From assembly GCA_002007465.1 (NCBI GenBank), contig LNAC01000162.1, positions 2,147,832-2,211,831 of the forward strand: 64,000 bases of DNA, read 5' to 3'. Made by a program: the position numbers and the translations under genes. Below the pieces are notes generated by a model. That model did not search any database and had not been told where the DNA came from. It saw only the letters and a list, made by a program, of their open reading frames with translations. Below, piece by piece: positions 58,475-64,000 of this stretch. The DNA is from Ailurus styani (Eukaryota; Chordata; Mammalia; Carnivora; Ailuridae). Each line of letters begins with the position of its first letter. Positions within the stretch are counted from its first letter, which is position 1.

Positions 58475-58695
58475 GCAGTCATTAGGAACATAGGTTTTGG
58501 ACTAAGAGGTGCCAAGATATTCTAGACCTGTTTTTAATTTAATTAACTTCAAGCAAGTGACTTAACATATCTGTTTAAGCCCCACGTTCTTTATTTGCGA
58601 AATGTGGTTAATATTTCCCATTGCATATGTTTTGAGGGTTAAAAGGGTAATGCATATGAAGCATTTAAAAAAACGGTTCATGAAACTTAGTGTTT
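58475..58695 (+). mobile_element. MIR SINE
   Basis: 'agcaagtgacttaacatatc', 'tttatttgcgaaatgtggtt' and 'gagggttaaaagggtaatgc' follow MIR nearly full length. It lies directly after another MIR fragment. Confidence 0.65.
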
Positions 58696-60779
58696 CAAAA
58701 TATACATTATGATAATGACAATACACTGATACTATCAGCATGACTTTGCCATCATTTTTTCTGTCTACAGTATAAGATGAATAAAAGCAGAAATACTCAT
58801 TCTTTCAGATAGCCTTGATGGAAATGAAGTTTGCAAGTTATCTATAGGGTACAGTAGGTTGGACAACTATAATATTTTTAGTAAATGTGGTATTACAGAT
58901 CCTCAAATCCTGACTTGTGGATAGTAATGTTGACTGTATATGTTTTAGTTGACAACTGACCACATTTTAATTTCTTATTTCTAATGATTATATTTTTAGA
59001 ATTACTCAGTTTTAACAAAATTATTTCATAAATACATGAGGAAAGCAGTGGTAATAATGGCCACTCTTCGTGAGGGTGCACATTTAGGGAAACATTTCAG
59101 TTCCATCATATTGACTGCAGAATTTGTAGTAGTAGATAGTAGTAGGTGATTCTGTTGAATGTATATTCTAGTGTTCATCTCTCTATTTATGGAAAGCAAA
59201 GAAATTAACTGTAAGTAAAACAAGAAAAAATAACTTCCCTTAAATACATGATGCTGTCACTCTCAGTTCTCTAGAAATTTTATTATGCCTTTTCATTCCA
59301 ACTACATTATTTTTGCAAGCCTATAGCTACATAATGACCATGTGGCTTTGTTTAAAACATGTATGTCACTTTCACTCCTCATTTACATCCCTGAGAAACA
59401 TGAATAACAGTAAGTTAGCTTAGAGATTTATCATGGTCCTAGAGAAATGGTGTATATGTTTTAACATATATATTTATGTATAAACTTATACATATCCATA
59501 CATACATGTATTTTTCTCCCACCGTATCGACTATTATTATATCAAACAATCTGTTCAACTTACAAAGGAGAAATTTATAAGATTCACAATTGTGTGTAAA
59601 AAAAAACCTATTTTAGAAGTTTGATTATAAGAAATTATATAGTTTCATTTTGTTGTACATTATATGAGCATCAGTTTTATTATTATTCCTATTTATGCAT
59701 TGTTCAATATAACTTCAGGGAATCAGGCTTTCTCTATTTTTTATCCTCACTTTGCAAATTAATATAAGGTTAATAAAGATGTTCACAAAATCCCAATTCT
59801 AATTATTTAGTTATCGGTACCACTGATTTCCTTGGAGGCTATCAAGCTAACTATTTCCTTCCTTTATTTTTTCATTAAATGTCATTATAGTTTTTTGAAA
59901 CTCTAAACTGTGTTTTTAACAATATCTAGGATTTCATGTATTCTTTTAAAAGATTTGTAAGTTATATAAGAGTTTAATGATTTATTCTTTTAATATAGCT
60001 GGAATATTTTAGTTAGAAGTATAAATATGAATCTAAGAATAATTTATAACCTATGATAATGTTTAACATTTTAACATAAACATTGTGTACTGTATTTTTT
60101 TATAATGTTAGCTTTCATGTTAAGGAAATACTATTCTAATTTGTAAACCTCATTACTGAGTTGCTACCTCTCCAAAATAATATAGATGATTGTTATTGAA
60201 GAATATATTATATCCATGCTTCTTGATTACTTAATGATATTAATTGGATAATTTGAGCTAAAACTTGAGGGTAAATTCTTTCTTCTGATATATAAATAAG
60301 ACATAGCCCTTCCTTATTTATTTTAAAAACTCCTATTGTAAAAAGAAACTGATCTTCATAATGATAAATCTTTTCATTTCAAAAGGTATTACATTTAAAA
60401 GCAATTAAGTTTTTTATAATATCACAATAAATCAGTAGTAGATATAATCTATTTCTTGAAAACTTTAAAAAATAACTTATAAGGCATTAAAAAATAATAA
60501 GTTTGAAAATAGTGTTTTTGGCTCCTATACCTAGACTATATACCATTCATACCAAAACTACCAATTTTGGTCAACTTGGTTGTCGGAAATATATATATGA
60601 GGAAATTTTGAAGTTTCATTTTAAATACATATATAATTTGATATTTAAAAAAATAATCCTTCTAGGGAATAAAATACAGTTTTTGTAGAAACATTTTAAT
60701 ACATATAATGTTTCTAATTCTAATAAAAACATTTATTAGTCATTATTAATGGCAAATACATATATTCTTATTGCTTTTT
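58696..60779. other. unique AT-rich sequence
   Basis: About 2 kb without a recognised repeat or gene. It includes AT-rich stretches at 59456-59510. Confidence 0.5.
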
Positions 60780-61828
60780 AAAAGTCATATATTTTTAAGT
60801 AGATCTCACATAAACAAATGCACCCTTTTAAGGTGTACAATTTCAGTTAGCTTTGGTAAACATACACAATTGTGAAACTATCCTCAGAATGAAAATAGAG
60901 AATAGTTTCATTAAATCAAACAGCAAACTCCTACCACTTTAGAGTCAATACTCTCTCCCAAATCAAAATCCCTGAGAAGCTTTGGTCTCTTTTTCTCCCT
61001 TACAAGTATGTTCTCTATAAGGTTTCAAAAAAAAAAAAAAAAAGGAAACTATAAAGTATGTAATCTGTTGGGTCTACCTTTCTTACTTGGCATAAGAGCA
61101 CACACTGTTGCACATATCAGTTCATTACTTTTACTGGCTGAGTAGTATGACATTTTATTGAGATCTCAGAATTTTTTTACCAAAAAAAATTGCATTTATG
61201 TTTAAGATCCATTTGAAGTTAATTTTTGTATAAAGTGAGAGATTGAGACTCATTCTTTCCTGTTTGATTACCTGTTATGGCACAATTGTTTGAAAAAGAT
61301 TATCTTTGTTTCTCCATAAATTTACAAATTTAGTACATAAATTTGACAACATTATTTGATCATGAATTTATGGACCTACTTCTGGACTTTATTCTGTTCC
61401 ATTTATCTAAACATTTACGCTCACGTCAGTAATTCAGTCTTGATTACCATAGTAAAATCAGATCATTCAAGTCTGGCAACTCTCTTCTTGTTCAAAAGTG
61501 TTTGGGCTATTCCTGTCTTTTATATTTCCATATAAACTTTGCAAACAATGTCAATATATACAACATGTTTGCTGTTATTTTGATCAGAAGTGTGTTAAAT
61601 TTGTTGCTCAGAATGAGGAGAATGGGAAACGTAACAACATTGAATTTTTAGATTCTCTCTATTTAGGTTGTCTTTAATTTTTCTCAGCGATGATTTAGGA
61701 CTTTAAATGTACAAGTCTTTCACATATTTTGTTAGTCACTGAAGAGTGTTGAAATTTTATGTTATAAATTATCATTTCAAGTCATCTCAAAATGTTCATT
61801 GCTACCATATAGAAATACTACTGTTAGG
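60780..61828 (-). mobile_element. old L1 3' part and ORF2, antisense
   Basis: 'ccttttaaggtgtacaattt', 'ttggtaaacatacacaattg', 'acctttcttacttggcataa', 'gatccatttgaagttaattt', 'ctgttccatttatctaaaca' are L1M in reverse complement. A run of 17 A lies at 61027-61043. Confidence 0.7.
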
Positions 61829-62726
61829 AGTGGGCACAAACTCCCTTCTCAGGGGATGAGGGAGAGGGCTGGCACCATTTTTCTCCCCAACCCTTCAGCA
61901 TGGACTGACCACAGTTAGCAGCACAGTGCCAACAGTGGAGGTCTGAGCAGCTTATACCAAGGCCCACCCCACTGTGCTCTGAAGGTGCTTCTTCACTACA
62001 CTAAGTATGCCTGAGAACCATAGCAGCAGGTCCCTCCTCCAGAAGACCAGCACAGACTCCCCACATGCACCAAGTCTACTGACCACAGAGTGCTTCAAAA
62101 CTGTAGCTCTAGTAGAAATAGCATTAGGCCTCTTTTAACAGGCAGACCAAAGCACACCTAGTTAAAACTTGGCACCTTTTGGACAAGGTCAAAACACTTC
62201 CAATTGTAGGCAAGGAGAAACTGCAAAGAACTGACCCGAGGGAAAGAACAGACAAAACAGAACAGCAGAGAGTACACAGCATACACCAGAAACACTTCCT
62301 GAAATGCCAGGCCCTGGACACTGTATGACCTCTTCTTAATAAAGCCATTACTCTCAGGAGCAGGAAACCTAATGGTCTTTCCTAAAGCACAGAAAACAAA
62401 GACCTAGAAAAAATAGCAAGATGGAGGAAATTCGTCCCAAAAGAAAGAACAAGAAAAGTTCACAGCTAGGAATCTAATTGAAACAGATAAAAGTAATATG
62501 TCTGATCCAGAAATTAAATAATCATAAGAATACTAGCTGGGCTTCAGAAAAGCATAAAAGACACCACAGAGTCCCTCAACCGCAGAGATAAAAGGCCTAA
62601 ACCCTAGTCAGGCTGAAAAAAAAAATGCTATAACTAAGATGTGAAACTGACTAGATGTAATGACTACAAAGATGGAAGAAGAAGAGAAATGAATAAGTAA
62701 TATAGAAGATAAAATTATAGAACATA

Positions 62727-62999
62727 ATGAAGTTTAAAAGAAGAAAAATATTGGATCACATATGTAGACTTGGAGAACCCAGTGACTCCATAAAGCATAA
62801 TAACATTTGTATCATAGGAACTCTAGAAGAAGAAAAGGAAAAAGGGACAGAAGGTTTATTTGAGGAAATTATAGCTGAAAATGTCCCTAATCTGGGGAAG
62901 GAAACAGACATCCAAATCCAGGAGGATAAGATAATTCCTATCAAAATCAACAAAAGCAGGCCAATACCAAGACAAATTGTAAAAATTTGCAAAATATAG
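62727..62999 (+). pseudogene. L1 ORF1 fragment, non-functional
   Basis: A 90-codon frame with ORF1-type motifs: NNICIIGTLEEEKEKGTEG followed by LFEEIIAENVPNLGKE and the stretch up to RQIVKICKI. These are the conserved C-terminal part of L1 ORF1, an RNA-binding protein that coats L1 RNA. The full protein is about 330 residues. The frame is closed by a shift at about 63000, though similarity continues in other frames to about 63300 ('gtggcatgatatattcaatg', 'agccaagaatgctctatcca'). The N-terminal coiled coil is not open. Confidence 0.8.
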
Positions 63000-63452
63000 A
63001 GATAAGGGAACAAATCCTAAAAGCATCAAGGGAAAAGAAATCCCTAATTTACAAGGAAGACAAATAAGATTAGCAGCAGATTGCTCCGCAAAAACATGGC
63101 AGTCCAGAAGAGAGTGGCATGATATATTCAATGTGCTAAATGGGGAAAAATCAGCCAAGAATGCTCTATCCAGCAAGGCTATCATTCAGAATGGAAGGAG
63201 AGATAGACAAAAACAGGAGTTTGTGACCACTAAACCAGCCATGCAAGAAATAATAAAGGGGACTCTTTCTGAGTGGGAAAGACCAAAAGTGAAAAAGACA
63301 AGAACCTAAAAACTCTCCAGAAACCACCACTTAACCAGTAATACAATGACACTAAATTCATATCCATCTATAATCACTTTGAGTGTAAATGAACTAAATG
63401 CTCCAATCAAAAGTTACATGGATAAAACAAAAACAGAAACAAAAACATCTAT

Positions 63453-63833
63453 ATGCTGCCTACAAGAGATTCATTTGACCTAAAGACACACAGATTGAAA
63501 GTGAGGGGAGGGAGAACCATTTATCATGCTAATGGACATCAAAAGAAAGGCAGGGTAGCTATACTTCTATCAGACATTTTAGATTCTAAACCAAAGACTG
63601 TAACAAGAGATGAAGAAGGGCCCTATATTATAATAAAGAGGTCTATCCACCAAGAAGATCTAACAATTGTAAATAGTTATGCCCCCAACTTGGGAGCATC
63701 CAAATATATAAAACAATTACTAACAAACATAAAGGAACTCACTGATGATAATACAATAATATTAGGGGACTTTACCACCCCACTTACAGCAATGGACAGA
63801 TCATCTAAGCAGAAAATCAACAAGGAACAATAG
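63453..63833 (+). pseudogene. L1 ORF2 endonuclease domain fragment
   Basis: A 126-codon frame matching the N-terminal APE-like endonuclease of L1 ORF2, which nicks target DNA to start retrotransposition. Residues from about 12 on run THRLKVRGG, YHANGHQKK, VAILLSDI, then LTIVNSYAPN and ILGDFTTPL. The first about ten codons are out of frame: the real QE-type motif is read in another frame (cctacaagagattcatttg), so a frameshift lies near 63480. The active-site GDFN motif is changed to GDFT, and no reverse transcriptase follows. It is a dead fragment. Confidence 0.85.
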
Positions 63834-63847
63834 CTTTGAATGACACA

Positions 63848-63942
63848 CATTTGCTGTGCAGAAGTATTTTCATTTGATGTAGTTTTGTTTGTTTTTGTGT
63901 GTGCTTTTGGTGTCACAATCAGAAAATCAAAACCAATGTCAA
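63848..63942 (-). mobile_element. L1 ORF2 fragment, antisense
   Basis: 'tttgctgtgcagaagtattt', 'gtgtgcttttggtgtcacaa' and 'aaaccaatgtcaagg' match L1 ORF2 in reverse complement. It follows the sense L1 without a gap, giving an inverted junction at about 63847. Confidence 0.65.
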
Positions 63943-64000
63943 GGGCGCCTGGGTGGCTCAGTGGGTTAAAGCCTCTGCCTTTGGCTCAGGTCATGATCTC
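63943..64000 (+). mobile_element. Can-SINE, cut by the window end
   Basis: gggcgcctgggtggctcagt followed by gggttaaagcctctgccttt and caggtcatgatctc. This is the mustelid-type head. The rest lies outside the window. Confidence 0.95.

Larger units (their letters stand above)
61830..63847 (+). mobile_element. carnivore L1, 5' UTR through ORF2 endonuclease, broken
   Basis: Sense landmarks in order: 5'UTR ('cctccagaagaccagcacag', 'aaaactgtagctctagtaga', 'gacctcttcttaataaagcc', 'aaaagaaagaacaagaaaag'), ORF1 remnant (62440-63300), ORF1-ORF2 spacer and ORF2 start ('acactaaattcatatccatc'). The 5' end abuts the minus L1 at about 61829. The element stops at 63847 in the early ORF2. Confidence 0.85.

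Noticed and set aside
62856..63185. Minus-strand frame of 109 codons
   Set aside because: It is the shadow of the sense L1 ORF1 remnant.
1..64000. CRISPR array, operon, phage or bacterial defence system
   Set aside because: The window is mammalian repeat-rich DNA. No regularly spaced repeats with unique spacers and no prokaryotic genes are present.

Overview
This window is AT-rich, non-coding mammalian nuclear DNA with no intact protein-coding gene, rRNA or tRNA gene. It reads as intergenic or deep intronic sequence. The organism is a caniform carnivore, probably a mustelid. The evidence is about twenty tRNA-Lys-derived Can-SINEs on both strands (B-box head, pyrimidine-rich middle, AATAAA-type tail). 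Several carry the gtgggttaaagcctctgcc head (24.3, 43.0, 63.9 kb) that I associate with mustelids. There are also young L1 3' ends of carnivore type. Repeat family names are from memory of consensus sequences and were not searched.

Layout. 0-15 kb is mostly unique, with sparse fossils (MIR, L2, a MaLR LTR, a palindromic DNA-transposon fossil, two Can-SINEs). 15.6-19.8 kb is a minus-strand L1 with 3' end, ORF2 and 5'UTR segments, broken by an unassigned insertion. 19.8-25 kb is mostly unique with MER5-like and hAT-like remnants. 25-32 kb is a mosaic of minus-strand L1s carrying Can-SINEs. 33.0-34.6 kb is an old plus-strand L1. 34.6-37.7 kb is a nested stack: L1 host, MaLR LTR, two L1 3' ends and a Can-SINE pair. 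41.3-43.3 kb is an L2 holding an L1 with an internal inversion (twin priming) and two SINEs. 46.0-48.0 kb is repeat-poor and has the best candidates for unrecognised functional sequence. 52.3-54.5 kb is an L2 broken by a Can-SINE that is itself broken by a solo LTR. 54.7-56.4 kb is a HAL1/L1-like fossil. 57-60.8 kb is unique with MIRs. 60.8-64 kb holds two L1s meeting 5' to 5', the second with recognisable ORF1 and endonuclease remnants, and a Can-SINE cut by the window end.

Assembly structure. There are eight single-N positions (20144, 44392, 44912, 45601, 48794, 50331, 52788, 53160). In seven, the sequence after the N repeats the sequence before it (about 86 to 1,524 bp, with few SNPs or repeat-length changes). 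These look like overlapping contig or haplotype ends left unmerged, so about 3 kb of the window is probably false duplication. One pair differs by a clean 417-bp presence/absence that includes a Can-SINE.

No operon, pathway or defence system is present. The most useful observations are the assembly artefacts, the 417-bp structural difference, a 65-bp near-identical inverted repeat 2 kb apart, the twin-primed L1, the nested insertions, and a possible small minus-strand exon at 46.6 kb.
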